Shown here: one piece after another, positions 17,026 to 27,981 of the stretch
Layout of the letters: each line of letters starts with the position of its first letter
How positions within the stretch are numbered: position 1 is the first letter of the stretch
Source of the DNA: Microbacterium sp. TPD7012
GTDB lineage: Bacteria; Actinomycetota; Actinomycetes; Actinomycetales; Microbacteriaceae
Direction of reading: 5' to 3'
NCBI RefSeq assembly: GCF_003075395.1
Contig: NZ_QDFV01000001.1
Span: 248,001 to 312,000 of the forward strand
DNA: 64,000 nt
Notes under the pieces: model-generated
Database searches by the model: none
Told to the model about the DNA's origin: nothing
The model's input: only the letters and a program-made list of their open reading frames with translations
Translations under genes and position numbers: made by a program

Positions 17026-17055
17026 GAACCGGTTTGATTGAGAGTAAACCGGTTT
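17026..17055. promoter_or_regulatory. Twin LacI-type operators upstream of the mannoside operon
   Basis: GAACCGGTTT at 17026-17035 and the perfect palindrome AAACCGGTTT at 17046-17055 lie two helical turns apart (20 bases centre to centre), 46-75 bases before the lacI start. ACCGGT-centred palindromes are the typical LacI-family site. Confidence 0.75.
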
Positions 17056-17094
17056 GCGTTGCCTTGTCAACGGTGTCCGTGGCGGAACATCGCG

Positions 17095-18063
17095 TCAGAC
17101 GGCGGCATCCCACCAATCGAGCACACGGGTTCCGAACAGGGTGAGCCAGCGCGACGGCTCGCCCTCCGGAGCGTCGACCGCGAACCAGGTGCGGCCCGCG
17201 AGCGGCGAGCCCTGCAGCCAGGTGCCATCGGGCCGGCGGGCAGCGCGGACCAGTTCGACGGCCTCCGCCAGCCGGGGATCGGGGCGCGCGCCCTCGAGAA
17301 GCGCGGCGTCGCGGAAGTGGTCGAGCGCGGTCAGGGCGCTGTACTGATGGCGGTGCGGGTACGTGAAGCGCGACACGAAGCCGTCGACGACCTCTCCGGT
17401 GGACTCCCGGTACAGGAGACGGCGGCGGAGCAGATACTCCTCGCCGCCGTGACGGGCGTCGCGCACGGTCGTGTCGCCGGTGAGGCGCTCGTAGGCCAGC
17501 AGCCCGACCGCGGCGTTCAGCGTCGAGTGGAACGACGACCGTGTCGACCGCCCCTCCTCGGCCTCGCAGTTCCAGCCGCCGTCGGCCAGACGATGCTCCA
17601 CGAACCACCGTGCCAGCTCGCTCATGTCGACACCGAGCCAGGCACCGCTCGCCAGCGTGTAGGCATTGATGCACACGTCGACCTCGCCGTCCCAGAACGG
17701 GCGGTCCTCGTATTCCCAGCGGCAGTTCGCGGCGAGCTTCTCGACCGTCCCGTCGAGAGCAGCGGCATCCGCGCCCCACTCCCGGAGATCCTTGAGCGAC
17801 CAGCTCGTCGCCACCCAGGGCTGACCCTCCGTCTCAGCCTCGGGGCTGTCGAAGAAGCCCGCGGGGAAGTGCGCGCCGCCGGCCCACTGCCCATCGGCAT
17901 CCTGTCGAGCCAGCAGTGCGGCACCGAAGCCTTCGGTCGCCACCCGCGCCCTGGTCGCCTGCCAGACCTCGGGTGGTGCATCGAGGAGGTCGCGCTCGAC
18001 CTGCCAGCGCAGCACGGGATCGGAGTCGAGCAGCCAGTCGCGCAGTGCGGTCGAGATCGCCAT
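17095..18063 (-). CDS. Prenyltransferase/squalene-cyclase-like alpha/alpha-toroid protein
   Basis: A 322-residue protein of repeated helix pairs resembling the squalene-oxidase/prenyltransferase toroid fold. Repeating marks are QDADGQWAGG, ADGGWNCEAEEGRST, STLNAAVGLLAYERLTGD and RRPDGTWLQGS. The catalytic DxDD of true squalene cyclases is not seen, so terpene cyclisation is unlikely. Related stand-alone proteins in actinobacteria have no known role. A TAGCGT box lies exactly six bases before the ATG at 18063 (bases 18070-18075, minus strand), suggesting a leaderless message. It lies upstream of the LacI operators and is transcribed in the same direction. Confidence 0.75.
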   Translation of the reverse strand: MAISTALRDWLLDSDPVLRWQVERDLLDAPPEVWQATRARVATEGFGAALLARQDADGQWAGGAHFPAGFFDSPEAETEGQPWVATSWSLKDLREWGADAAALDGTVEKLAANCRWEYEDRPFWDGEVDVCINAYTLASGAWLGVDMSELARWFVEHRLADGGWNCEAEEGRSTRSSFHSTLNAAVGLLAYERLTGDTTVRDARHGGEEYLLRRRLLYRESTGEVVDGFVSRFTYPHRHQYSALTALDHFRDAALLEGARPDPRLAEAVELVRAARRPDGTWLQGSPLAGRTWFAVDAPEGEPSRWLTLFGTRVLDWWDAAV

Positions 18064-18106
18064 TCGCGCACGCTACTCCTGATCGGAGACGGGCAGAACC
18101 CTCGGC

Positions 18107-19036
18107 TCAGGCGAAGCGGGTCAGCTGGGTGAGCCGCGTGCGGATGTCGAACAGCTCGTTGCCGCCGATCACGCGGGACCCCGGCAGGCCCTTTCGCAGC
18201 AGCAGGGGGAGCGCGCTGCGCCGCACCACGACCACCGGCAGGCCGCGGATGCTGCCGAGCGGGGTGACCGCCTGCGACAGGTCGTCATCGGGCAGGGCGA
18301 CGACGGCCCCGCTGAACCGCACCCGCGCGGTGCGGGCGACCACGTTGATCTGGGCGAGGAGCGTCGTGACCGGCGCCCGGTGGCCCAGGCTCGGGCCGGT
18401 GATCTCTCCTCGTCGGAAGCCGACGACGCCGCCGAAGTCGGCCGACATCACCCCGTAGAGGCCGGAGGGGCCGAGCACGATGTGATCGAGCCGGTCCGCG
18501 GCATCCGTCGTCTCCGCATCGGCGGATGCCGAGACGGCCACGCCGTGCCAGAGCGTGAAGCCCATGCCGAGGCCTGCGACCGCCTGTGCCGTCCCCTCCT
18601 CGGCGAGGGCGTCGGCGAGCAGGCGCTTGAGCTCCCGCGGAGCCGCCCGCACCAGGGTGGGCGCATACGGGTCGGCGACCTCTTCTCCAGCCCAGTCCTG
18701 CAGCAGGGCCACGTACCTGGCGCGCCGCCACGCACCGGGCTCGCCATACGACTTCGGGCGCGGGCGCGTGTCGGTGCGAGCGGTGGGGGCCCGCCATCCG
18801 CCCCACTCCGTCTCGACGCCGATGCCGTGGCTGCGGTCGTACGCCGCCCGGCCCTCGGGGGTGCCGACCAGCTCCCACGCGCGCTGCACCCGGATGAACA
18901 CGGCCGCATCGCCGCCGGTGTCGGGGTGGGTCTGCCGCAGCCGCAGTCGGTACGCGCGCCGCAGGTCGTCGTCGCCGGTGGTCGACGGGACGCCGAGCAC
19001 CTCGTAGGCCGACGCCGAGAGCGGGCTGTCGAACAT
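18107..19036 (-). CDS. J-domain protein
   Basis: A 309-residue protein with an amino-terminal J domain (residues 8-68). YEVLGVPSTTGDDDLRRAYRLRLRQTHPDTGGD contains the HPD tripeptide that stimulates Hsp70 ATPase activity. No glycine-rich or zinc-finger region follows, so it is not a classical DnaJ. Residues 100-300 form an uncharacterised alpha/beta domain containing HIVLGPSGLYGVMSADFGG, which resembles the nuclease-related NERD-type core in actinobacterial proteins, though catalytic residues are not clear. It may recruit DnaK to an unknown client. A GGAGCGCG stretch precedes the ATG. Confidence 0.8.
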   Translation of the reverse strand: MFDSPLSASAYEVLGVPSTTGDDDLRRAYRLRLRQTHPDTGGDAAVFIRVQRAWELVGTPEGRAAYDRSHGIGVETEWGGWRAPTARTDTRPRPKSYGEPGAWRRARYVALLQDWAGEEVADPYAPTLVRAAPRELKRLLADALAEEGTAQAVAGLGMGFTLWHGVAVSASADAETTDAADRLDHIVLGPSGLYGVMSADFGGVVGFRRGEITGPSLGHRAPVTTLLAQINVVARTARVRFSGAVVALPDDDLSQAVTPLGSIRGLPVVVVRRSALPLLLRKGLPGSRVIGGNELFDIRTRLTQLTRFA

Positions 19037-19113
19037 CGCGCTCCTTCCGCCGCCGCAGCATCCAGGCTATTGCGTCGGTGACGGGGTTCCGACGCAGGTC
19101 CGGCCATCCCGGT

Positions 19114-21523
<2,410 letters not shown>

Positions 21524-21527
<4 letters not shown>

Positions 21528-22147
21528 CCGTGGTGCGGGTGCTGCTCGTCGACGATCACCCCATCGTCCGTGCGGGGGTGCGCTCGCTGTTCGACCATCG
21601 CGACGACGTCGAGGTGGTCGGAGAGGCGGCGTCGGGGGAGGAAGCCGTGCGTCTCGCCCGGCACCTGCATCCCGATGTCGTGCTCTGCGACCTGCGCCTC
21701 GGCGAGGGGATGGACGGCGTGGCCACCACCGCCGCCCTGCGCGCGCAGCATCCGGCTCCCGCCGTGATCATCCTGACCACGTTCGATCGCGACGCCGAGA
21801 TCCTCGGCGCGATCGAAGCGGGGGCGGCGGGGTACCTGCTCAAAGACGTCGCGCCCGACGACATCGTGCGCGCGATCCGTCAGGCGGCGGCCGGAGGGCT
21901 CGTGCTCGGGCCGGGGCTCAGCGAGCGGGTCGGGCGGGTGATGCGGGCTCCGCGCGTGCGCCTGACCGAGCGCGAGCGGGAGGTCCTCGGCCTGCTCGGG
22001 ACCGGAGCGACCAACCGTGAGATCGCGAAGACCCTGTTCGTCACCGAGGCGACCGTGAAGACCCACCTCGTGCACGTGTTCGAGAAGCTCGGGGCCGACA
22101 GCCGCGCCCGCGCCCTCGCCATCGCCAGGGACACCGGTCTGCTCTGA
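21524..22147 (+). CDS. Two-component response regulator, NarL/LuxR type
   Basis: A 207-residue response regulator. The receiver domain has the acidic pair Asp10/Asp11, phospho-acceptor Asp56 in VVLCDLRLG and the conserved lysine in GYLLKDVAPDDIV. The LuxR-type DNA-binding domain (residues 145-205) reads RLTEREREVLGLLGTGATNREIAKTLFVTEATVKTHLVHVFEKLG. It starts inside the stop of the sensor kinase and forms a complete signalling pair with it. Targets are unknown; the upstream tandem repeats and the DUF2871 gene downstream are candidates. Confidence 0.95.
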
Positions 22148-22244
22148 GGCGCGGGCAGCCCAGAGCCATCCGCATCTCAACCGTTCGATGGATCCCCGGA
22201 TCGGCCGCTGCGCCGAGGCTGGAAGCGACCCGAAAGGAACACCC

Positions 22245-22700
22245 ATGCGCAGGCTCTTCTCCGCCGCGTTCGCCTACATGCTCGTCGGCGTCGCCTCCGG
22301 ACTCTTCTATCGAGAGTTCACCAAGATCAACGGCTTCCCCGAGGGGGAGGCGACGCAGCTCGGCCTCGTGCACACGCACCTGCTGGTTCTGGGCTTCGTC
22401 GTCCTCCTCATCGTCCTCCTCCTGGAGAAGGCGTTCACCCTCTCCGAGGGCCGGCTCTTCAGCTGGTTCTTCTGGATCTACAACGCCGGCCTCGTGCTGA
22501 CCTCGGCGATGCTCGTCTGGCACGGCTGCCTCACGGTGCTCGGTCAGGAGTCGTCGAAGATGATCGCCGGCATCGCGGGCACCGGCCACATGCTGCTCAC
22601 CGCCGGCATGGTGCTGCTGTTCCTGGCGCTCCGCAAGCGGATCCTCGTCGCGAAGGCGGCCGCTCCCGAGGCGGCCGCCATGGCGCAGGCCCAGCCCTGA
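22245..22700 (+). CDS. DUF2871 membrane protein
   Basis: A 151-residue membrane protein of the DUF2871 family. The family core is evident: FAYMLVGVASGLFYREFTK, QLGLVHTHLLVLGFVVLLIVLLLEKAFTL, FFWIYNAGLVLTSAMLVWHG and GIAGTGHMLLTAGMVLLFLAL. The histidine-rich helices (HTH, WHG, GH) are conserved and could bind haem or metal, though the function is unknown. An AAAGGAACACCC site precedes the ATG at 22245. It follows the response regulator by 97 bases and may be one of its targets. Confidence 0.87.
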   Translation: MRRLFSAAFAYMLVGVASGLFYREFTKINGFPEGEATQLGLVHTHLLVLGFVVLLIVLLLEKAFTLSEGRLFSWFFWIYNAGLVLTSAMLVWHGCLTVLGQESSKMIAGIAGTGHMLLTAGMVLLFLALRKRILVAKAAAPEAAAMAQAQP

Positions 22701-22793
22701 CCGGAAGGACGGATGCCGCGACGCGCGGCTCCGTCCCCCACCGGGGCCCGCCTCCTTTCCCTGCACTTCCTGAGAGCCGGTCTTCCGCTGCGC

Positions 22794-22805
22794 CGAATCG
22801 ATTCG
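22794..22805. promoter_or_regulatory. Palindrome CGAATCGATTCG upstream of the MATE gene
   Basis: A perfect 12-base palindrome lies 52-63 bases before the MATE start and directly before GATAAACTGG, an AT-rich spot that may be the -10 region. It may bind a local regulator; none is encoded beside it. Confidence 0.4.
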
Positions 22806-22856
22806 ATAAACTGGAGCCTCCCCCGATCACCCCCCAGTTCTGCGAGCCGCTTCTTC

Positions 22857-24356
22857 ATGGCCACTCCTCTCACCACGGGTCGCCCGTGGCGTGTCATCCT
22901 CGCCTTCTCGATCCCGCTCCTCATCGGCAATGTCGTGCAGCAGCTGTACCACTTCGCCGACGCCATCGTCGTGGGGCGGCACCTCGGTGTGGACTCCCTC
23001 GCCGCGGTGGGAGCCACCGGGCCGCTGCTGTTCCTGCTGCTCGGCTTCGCGTGGGGTCTCACCAGCGGATTCGCCATCCCGATCGCTCAGGCCTTCGGGG
23101 CGCGTGACGATGCGGCGGTGCGTCGCTCGGTCGCGACCGGAGTGATGCTCTCCGGCATCACGAGCGTGCTGCTGACCGTCGTCGCTCCGCTCATCGCCGC
23201 ACCCCTGCTCGCGCTGCTGCAGACGCCGCCCGAGCTGATGGCCGAGGCGACGGTCTTCACGCAGATCAGCTTCCTCGGCGCCGGCGCGACGATGTTCTTC
23301 AACTACCTGTCGGCGATCATCCGCGCGATCGGCGACTCCCGCACGCCGCTGGTCTTCCTCACGGTGTCGTGCGCGCTGAACGTCGGGCTCGTCGTGCTCA
23401 TGGTCGGGCCGCTCGAGTGGGGCGTCGCCGGCGCGGCGCTCGCCACGGTCGTCGCGCAGGCGGTCTCGGTCCTGCTGTGCCTCGAGTTCGTCCGCCGTCG
23501 TCTCCCGATGCTGCACCTGCGGCGCGTGGACTGGCGCGTCACCCGCGCCGACGTCGCCGAGCACCTGCGCCTCGGACTCCCGATGGGCTTCCAGGCGTCG
23601 ATCATCGCGATCGGCACGCTCACGGTGCAGGTCGCGCTGAACACCCTCGGCTCCGACGCTGTCGCCGCCTACACCACCGCTTCGCGCGTCGACAGCCTGG
23701 CCGTGGCGCTGCTGTCGTCGCTCGGCCTGGCCGTCTCGATGTACGCCGCGCAGAACCACGGCGGTCGCCGTCCCGACCGCATCCGTCGCGGCGTCGTCGA
23801 GGCCACCTGGATGGCGATCGTCTCCGGCATCGTGCTCGGCGGACTGCTGATCGCCTTCGGCGCCCCGATGGTGCGCCTGTTCATCGGCGCCGGGTCCGAC
23901 GAGGTCGTGGATCTCGCGCATCAGATGCTCATCATCAACGGATGCGGCTACTGGGCCCTCGGCATGCTCTTCGTGCTCCGCGGAGCCCTGCAGGGACTCG
24001 GCCACACGCTCGTGCCGACGGTCACCGGTGTGATCGAGCTCGTGATGCGCGTCGGCGCGGCGGTCGTGCTCGGCGCTCTGATCGGCTTCGCCGGTGTCGC
24101 GCTGAGCAACCCGCTCGCCTGGGTCGGCGCGATCGTGCTGCTGATCCCCGCGTACGTCCGCGCGCACCGCGAGCTGGCCCGGATGCCCGTCGAGCCGGCG
24201 GAGGCGACCGAGACCTCGGCCATCGCGATCGTCGGCCCCACCGACGGCTCCATGGTCGTCGACGCGGTCGTGACGCAGCCCATCGCCACCGTCCGCACCT
24301 CGCGACTGCGGAAGCTCACGCTGCGCCGGCGCCGCTCCGAACGCGCCCGTCGCTGA
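22857..24356 (+). CDS. MATE family efflux transporter
   Basis: A 499-residue multidrug and toxin extrusion protein with twelve hydrophobic helices, arranged as two related halves. The first helix reads VILAFSIPLLIGNVVQQLYHFADAIVVGRHLG, a MATE hallmark, followed by AVGATGPLLFLLLGFAWGLTSGFAIPIAQAFGA. The second half begins with LRLGLPMGFQASIIAIGTLTVQ. These carriers expel cationic drugs or metabolites in exchange for protons or sodium. The ATG at 22857 is preferred because earlier in-frame starts add an unlike leader. A basic 45-residue tail follows the last helix. No clear Shine-Dalgarno is seen. Confidence 0.93.
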   Translation: MATPLTTGRPWRVILAFSIPLLIGNVVQQLYHFADAIVVGRHLGVDSLAAVGATGPLLFLLLGFAWGLTSGFAIPIAQAFGARDDAAVRRSVATGVMLSGITSVLLTVVAPLIAAPLLALLQTPPELMAEATVFTQISFLGAGATMFFNYLSAIIRAIGDSRTPLVFLTVSCALNVGLVVLMVGPLEWGVAGAALATVVAQAVSVLLCLEFVRRRLPMLHLRRVDWRVTRADVAEHLRLGLPMGFQASIIAIGTLTVQVALNTLGSDAVAAYTTASRVDSLAVALLSSLGLAVSMYAAQNHGGRRPDRIRRGVVEATWMAIVSGIVLGGLLIAFGAPMVRLFIGAGSDEVVDLAHQMLIINGCGYWALGMLFVLRGALQGLGHTLVPTVTGVIELVMRVGAAVVLGALIGFAGVALSNPLAWVGAIVLLIPAYVRAHRELARMPVEPAEATETSAIAIVGPTDGSMVVDAVVTQPIATVRTSRLRKLTLRRRRSERARR

Positions 24357-24459
24357 CCGAAAAGAACGGAACGCGCAGGAAAAAGATCCTTCTCGAGGAT
24401 GATGCGCAGTCGCACTTGAGACGGATGGCTTCCCGCTGGCACTCTCTTAGTGTCGAAGG

Positions 24460-24474
24460 AGCGGATATTCCGCT
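24460..24474. promoter_or_regulatory. Palindrome AGCGGA-3-TCCGCT upstream of a membrane-protein gene
   Basis: The perfect six-base arms AGCGGA and TCCGCT flank TAT, ending 14 bases before the ATG at 24489. It may be an operator or a leader hairpin. Confidence 0.35.
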
Positions 24475-24488
24475 GACGGGGGGTCGTC

Positions 24489-24887
24489 ATGACGACATTC
24501 AGAATGGCCAGCGATCTGGCTGAGGTGATGGTTCCGATCGGGATCGCGGGGGCCGCATTCGCCGGCGTCTGCGCCGTCGTGGCGGCGATCGCGATCATGC
24601 GAGGCGCCGGAGGGCTCACGGGAGGTGCCGTGGGTCTGTGGATCGTCGGTGCCCTGATGAGCTTCACGGCATCCTTCGCGAACCAGTGGCTGCCGCTGCT
24701 CGCCGCGTGCGCCGCGCTGGTCGCCATGCTCGTGATCGGCGGCGTCGTCCGCGCGATCGTCAGCGCCGCCGACCTCGGTCGGACGATGCGACGCCGCGCG
24801 CGCGAGCAGGAGGCGTTGCCTTCCGTCGTGAAGCCGGCACCGGCGTTGCAGAGCGCCTCGACCGGGGCGATCGCCGTCGTCTCCTGA
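24489..24887 (+). CDS. Small membrane protein, unknown
   Basis: A 132-residue protein with three hydrophobic segments (near residues 12-38, 45-62 and 66-85), a charged stretch LGRTMRRRAREQEALPS and a polar tail. I recognise no family. Codon use and third-position GC fit a real gene. GGGGGGTCGTC precedes the ATG. It ends five bases before the stop of the convergent Lrp regulator. Confidence 0.65.
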   Translation: MTTFRMASDLAEVMVPIGIAGAAFAGVCAVVAAIAIMRGAGGLTGGAVGLWIVGALMSFTASFANQWLPLLAACAALVAMLVIGGVVRAIVSAADLGRTMRRRAREQEALPSVVKPAPALQSASTGAIAVVS

Positions 24888-24891
24888 CGAC

Positions 24892-25368
24892 TCAGCGCGA
24901 GAGCAGGCCGCTGCCGTCGCGCAGCTCGAACACGAGCTGGGTCTCGGTGCCGCGGACGACCGGATGGATCGTGATGTGCTCGAGCACGATGTCGCGGAGC
25001 GCCGTGGCGTCCTGCACCGCGACGTGCACGAGGAAGTCGTCGACCCCCGCCACGTGGAACACCTGCAGCACGCGGGGGATGCTCGCGAGCGCATCGAACA
25101 GGGCGGTGACCTTGGGGCCGGTGTGGTTGGCGAGGCGCACCTTGATGATCGCCTGCAGGGGGTAGCCGAGCGCCGCCTCGTCGACACGGATGCGCGTGTC
25201 GCGGATCACCCCGCGTTCCCGGAGCGCTCGGACCCGATGGGCGCAGGTCGACTCCGCGAGGCCGAGGCGATGCGCGAGGGCCTTGTTCGTGACCTCCGCG
25301 TCGTCCAGGAGGGCGGCGAGCAGCGCGAGGTCGACCTCGTCGAGCGGTGAGCCTTGTGTTCTCGCCAA
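24892..25368 (-). CDS. Lrp/AsnC family transcriptional regulator
   Basis: A 158-residue Lrp/AsnC regulator. The helix-turn-helix reads VDLALLAALLDDAEVTNKALAHRLGLAESTCAHRVRALRERGVI, and the RAM effector-binding domain follows with IKVRLANHTGPKVTALFDAL and VFHVAGVDDFLVHVAVQD. Such proteins bind an amino acid and control its metabolism. The TTG at 25368 appears to be the start, with GAGGCGAC ahead of it. The gene is divergent from a trans-sulfuration-type enzyme, so methionine or cysteine, or a related amino acid, is the probable effector. Confidence 0.92.
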   Translation of the reverse strand: MARTQGSPLDEVDLALLAALLDDAEVTNKALAHRLGLAESTCAHRVRALRERGVIRDTRIRVDEAALGYPLQAIIKVRLANHTGPKVTALFDALASIPRVLQVFHVAGVDDFLVHVAVQDATALRDIVLEHITIHPVVRGTETQLVFELRDGSGLLSR

Positions 25369-25394
25369 AGTCGCCTCGTCTCCACGGTCGTCTG

Positions 25395-25418
25395 TTGCTC
25401 AGAATAGCGAATTGCTCA
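25395..25418. promoter_or_regulatory. Direct repeats between lrp and the PLP enzyme gene
   Basis: TTGCTCA is repeated at 25395-25401 and 25412-25418, 17 bases apart, in an AT-rich stretch (AGAATAGCGAA between them). It sits in the 112-base divergent gap and may be the Lrp site. Confidence 0.45.
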
Positions 25419-25480
25419 TGTTTGATGGCGGATGCTGTCGATCCTCACCGAGATGTCCGGATTTCCTGCAACCTGGAGGC

Positions 25481-26731
25481 ATGACTGCACCGTTGCATCC
25501 CGACACCGTCGCCGTCCACAGCGGTCGCTCCGATCTCGAGGGTCTCGGGGTCCATGCCCTGCCGATCGACCTGTCGACGACGAACCCGCTTCCCGACATC
25601 GAGCGCGGGGGCGACTCGTACGAGGCGATGGCGACCGGTGGGCGCCCGCCCGAGGGTGGCAGCATGGTCTACGCCCGTCTCTGGAACCCGACGGTCGCGC
25701 GCTTCGAAGGCGCGCTCGCCGAGCTGGAGCACGCCGAGGCATCCGTCGCGTTCGGGTCGGGCATGGCGGCGATGACGGCCGTGATCCTCGCTCACACGAA
25801 CGCCGTCGGCAAGGGGCATGTCGTCGCGGTGCGCCCGCTCTACGGCGGCACCGATCACCTTCTCGGCTCCGGACTCCTGGGTGCCGAGACGACCTACTGC
25901 CACCCGCACGAGGTGGCCAGCAGCATCCGCCCCGACACCGGACTGGTCGTCCTCGAGACGCCGGCCAACCCGACGCTCGACATCGCCGACATCGCTGACG
26001 TCGTCCGCCAGGCGGGGGAGGTGCCGGTCGTCGTCGACAACACCTTCGCGACGCCCGTCCTGCAGAACCCGATCGACCTGGGCGCCGCGATGTCGCTGCA
26101 CAGCGCGACCAAGTACCTCGGCGGTCACGGAGACGTCATCGCCGGCGTCGTGGCCTGCAGCGAGGAGACCGCCGAGGCGCTGCGCCGGGTGCGTGCGGTG
26201 ACCGGAGGCCTGCTGCATCCTCTCGGCGCGTATCTGCTGCACCGCGGGTTGGCGACTCTGCCGGTGCGGATGCGGCGACAGCAGGAGACCGCGCGCCGCG
26301 TCGTGCAGTGGCTGATCGACCGTCCGGAGGTCGACGAGGTGTTCTACCCGGGGCTCGACGGCGATCCGCACGGCATCCTGGACCGGCAGATGCGCGGCAC
26401 CGGCGCGATGATCGCGATGCGGATGCGAGGAGGCTTCACCGCCGCGTCGACGATCACGACGGCGACGGCGCTCTTCACGCACGCGGTGTCGCTGGGCGGG
26501 GTGGACTCGCTGATCCAGCATCCGGCGGCGCTCACGCACCGTCCGGTGCCGCCCGAGGCCCGACCGGCCGCCGACGTGCTGCGGCTGTCGATCGGCCTGG
26601 AAGAAGCCGACGACCTGATCGCCGACCTCGCGCAGGCTTTCGCGGCGGCCGCCGCCACGACCGCCGAACCACCCCTTTCTGTGCGGGCCGCCCCCGTGAA
26701 CGACGCCCATACGGGGGCCGTTCGCGCATAG
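25481..26731 (+). CDS. Trans-sulfuration PLP enzyme (cystathionine gamma-synthase/lyase or methionine gamma-lyase type)
   Basis: A 416-residue fold-type I PLP enzyme of the Cys/Met metabolism family. SMVYARLWNPTVARFEGALAELEHAE and ASVAFGSGMAAMTAVI are the family start. VVDNTFATPVLQNPIDLGA precedes the PLP lysine, Lys211 in SATKYLGGHGDVIAG, and SLGGVDSLIQHPAALTH is the substrate-binding end. Synthase, gamma-lyase and beta-lyase members cannot be separated by eye. GGAGGC precedes the ATG at 25481. It is divergent from an Lrp regulator that probably controls it. A hairpin in its last 40 bases may terminate the transcript. Confidence 0.9.
   Translation: MTAPLHPDTVAVHSGRSDLEGLGVHALPIDLSTTNPLPDIERGGDSYEAMATGGRPPEGGSMVYARLWNPTVARFEGALAELEHAEASVAFGSGMAAMTAVILAHTNAVGKGHVVAVRPLYGGTDHLLGSGLLGAETTYCHPHEVASSIRPDTGLVVLETPANPTLDIADIADVVRQAGEVPVVVDNTFATPVLQNPIDLGAAMSLHSATKYLGGHGDVIAGVVACSEETAEALRRVRAVTGGLLHPLGAYLLHRGLATLPVRMRRQQETARRVVQWLIDRPEVDEVFYPGLDGDPHGILDRQMRGTGAMIAMRMRGGFTAASTITTATALFTHAVSLGGVDSLIQHPAALTHRPVPPEARPAADVLRLSIGLEEADDLIADLAQAFAAAAATTAEPPLSVRAAPVNDAHTGAVRA
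26690..26718. terminator. Terminator-like hairpin inside the 3' end of the PLP enzyme gene
   Basis: GCCCCCGT at 26690-26697 pairs perfectly with ACGGGGGC at 26711-26718. It lies within the last coding codons, 13 bases before the end of the stop, and only 15 bases separate the convergent genes, so it may serve both. Confidence 0.45.
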
Positions 26732-26746
26732 GAGGGTGGCTCGGCG

Positions 26747-27217
26747 TCAGCTCGGCAGTCGGATCGTCCCGGTCGCGAGTCGCTCGGTCGGCATGCGGTC
26801 GCGGTCGTAGGTGATGTCGGTGTAGCCGTGCGGAGTGGGCGCGCCGTCTTCATCGAGGCTCACGAACACGATCTTCTCGATCGTGAGGAGCCGCTTGCGC
26901 GTGATCATGTTGCGCGCCATCGCCTTCATGGTGAGCGAGGTGCGACCGAAGTGCGTCGCCGTGAGACCGATCTCGACCAGGTCGCCCTGCACAGCCGACG
27001 CTTCGAAGTTGATCTCGGAGATGTGCTTCGTGACGGCGCGGTAGTTGCCGAGCTGCACGATCGCGTAGATCGCCGCCTCCTCGTCGATCCACTTCAGCAG
27101 GCTCCCTCCGAACAGGGAGCCGTTCGCGTTGAGGTCCTCGGGGCGCACCCACTTGCGGGTGCGGAAGTTGATCCCGTCTTCCGACCACTGCCATGCCGGT
27201 GCCGTCTGCTTCGCCAT
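26747..27217 (-). CDS. Acyl-CoA thioesterase (hotdog fold)
   Basis: A 156-residue hotdog-fold acyl-CoA thioesterase of the YciA/BFIT-like group. It has RKWVRPEDLNANGSLFGGSLLKWIDEEAAIYA, with the conserved LNxxGxxFGG substrate loop and the catalytic Asp/Glu in the helix. HISEINFEASAVQGDLVEI and GRTSLTMKAMARN complete the family. It would release CoA from fatty acyl-CoA in the cytoplasm. A TACGCT box lies seven bases before the ATG at 27217. It stands alone, convergent with the PLP enzyme. Confidence 0.9.
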   Translation of the reverse strand: MAKQTAPAWQWSEDGINFRTRKWVRPEDLNANGSLFGGSLLKWIDEEAAIYAIVQLGNYRAVTKHISEINFEASAVQGDLVEIGLTATHFGRTSLTMKAMARNMITRKRLLTIEKIVFVSLDEDGAPTPHGYTDITYDRDRMPTERLATGTIRLPS

Positions 27218-27296
27218 GATCCCGAGCGTAGGAGCGCCGTGAGTCGGGGGTGTTACGGCCGGTTTTCGTTCTCCTGCCGGTCGGCGGCGGCGCGCG

Positions 27297-27311
27297 TCTG
27301 CTCAGGGCGGA
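27297..27311. promoter_or_regulatory. PopR-like site upstream of the clpP pair
   Basis: TCTGCT-CAG-GGCGGA lies 56-70 bases before the first clpP start. It shares TCTGCTCAG with the perfect palindrome upstream of the regulator gene (28982-28996). It also resembles the TCTGCC-3N-GGCAGA site I recall for Streptomyces PopR. Recognition by the adjacent regulator is inferred. Confidence 0.5.
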
Positions 27312-27366
27312 TCCGCCGGGGGCGGATACCGGCCCGCCGGTGCGGGGAGCGGCGGATGCTGGGGGC

Positions 27367-27981
27367 ATGAGCGAAGACAACCCCATCCCGCAGTTCGGGC
27401 CCGAAGCCCGACGCGCCCTGTTCCACGAGCGCGTGCTCGTGCTCGACGGCGCCCTCGACGATGACAACGGCACGCTGCTGATGACGCAGCTGCTCGCGCT
27501 GTCGGCGGAGGACGCGACGACCGACATCGCCCTCTGGATCCACTCGCCGGGCGGCTCGGTGCCGTCGATGCTGGCGATCCGCGACCTGATGCAGCTGGTG
27601 CCCAACGACGTGTCCACGCTCGCGCTCGGCCTGGCGTGCAGCGCCGGGCAGTTCCTCCTCTCCGCCGGCACGAAGGGCAAGCGCCGCGCCCTGCCGCACG
27701 CCCGCATCCTCATGCACCAGGGCTCGGCGGGCATCGGCGGGTCGGCCGGCGAGCTCGAGACGCAGGCCGACGATCTGCGGCACATGCGCGACACCGTGCT
27801 CGGCCTCATCGCCGACGACACGGGCCAGCCGGTCACGCGGATCTTCGAGGACTCCCTGCACGACCGCTGGTACACGGCCGCCGAGGCGCTGGACTACGGA
27901 TTCATCGACGAGATCGTCGGTTCGCTCGCGGACATCATGCCGCGTCGACGCGCGCGCGTCGGTCTGGGGACGACCGCATGA
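27367..27981 (+). CDS. clpP: ATP-dependent Clp protease proteolytic subunit (active)
   Basis: A 204-residue ClpP serine peptidase subunit with an intact catalytic pair. The nucleophile is Ser92 in LGLACSAGQFLL and the base is His117 in RILMHQGSAG, with the same 25-residue spacing as Ser97/His122 in E. coli. IALWIHSPGGSVPSMLAIRDLM is the strand that lines the chamber. ALDYGFIDEIVGSL is the family end. It would form the active ring of a two-ring protease fed by a Clp ATPase. Its stop overlaps the next clpP start by ATGA. This pair is distinct in context from housekeeping clpP1P2 (no trigger factor or clpX beside it), which suggests a stress-induced accessory complex. Confidence 0.94.
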   Translation: MSEDNPIPQFGPEARRALFHERVLVLDGALDDDNGTLLMTQLLALSAEDATTDIALWIHSPGGSVPSMLAIRDLMQLVPNDVSTLALGLACSAGQFLLSAGTKGKRRALPHARILMHQGSAGIGGSAGELETQADDLRHMRDTVLGLIADDTGQPVTRIFEDSLHDRWYTAAEALDYGFIDEIVGSLADIMPRRRARVGLGTTA

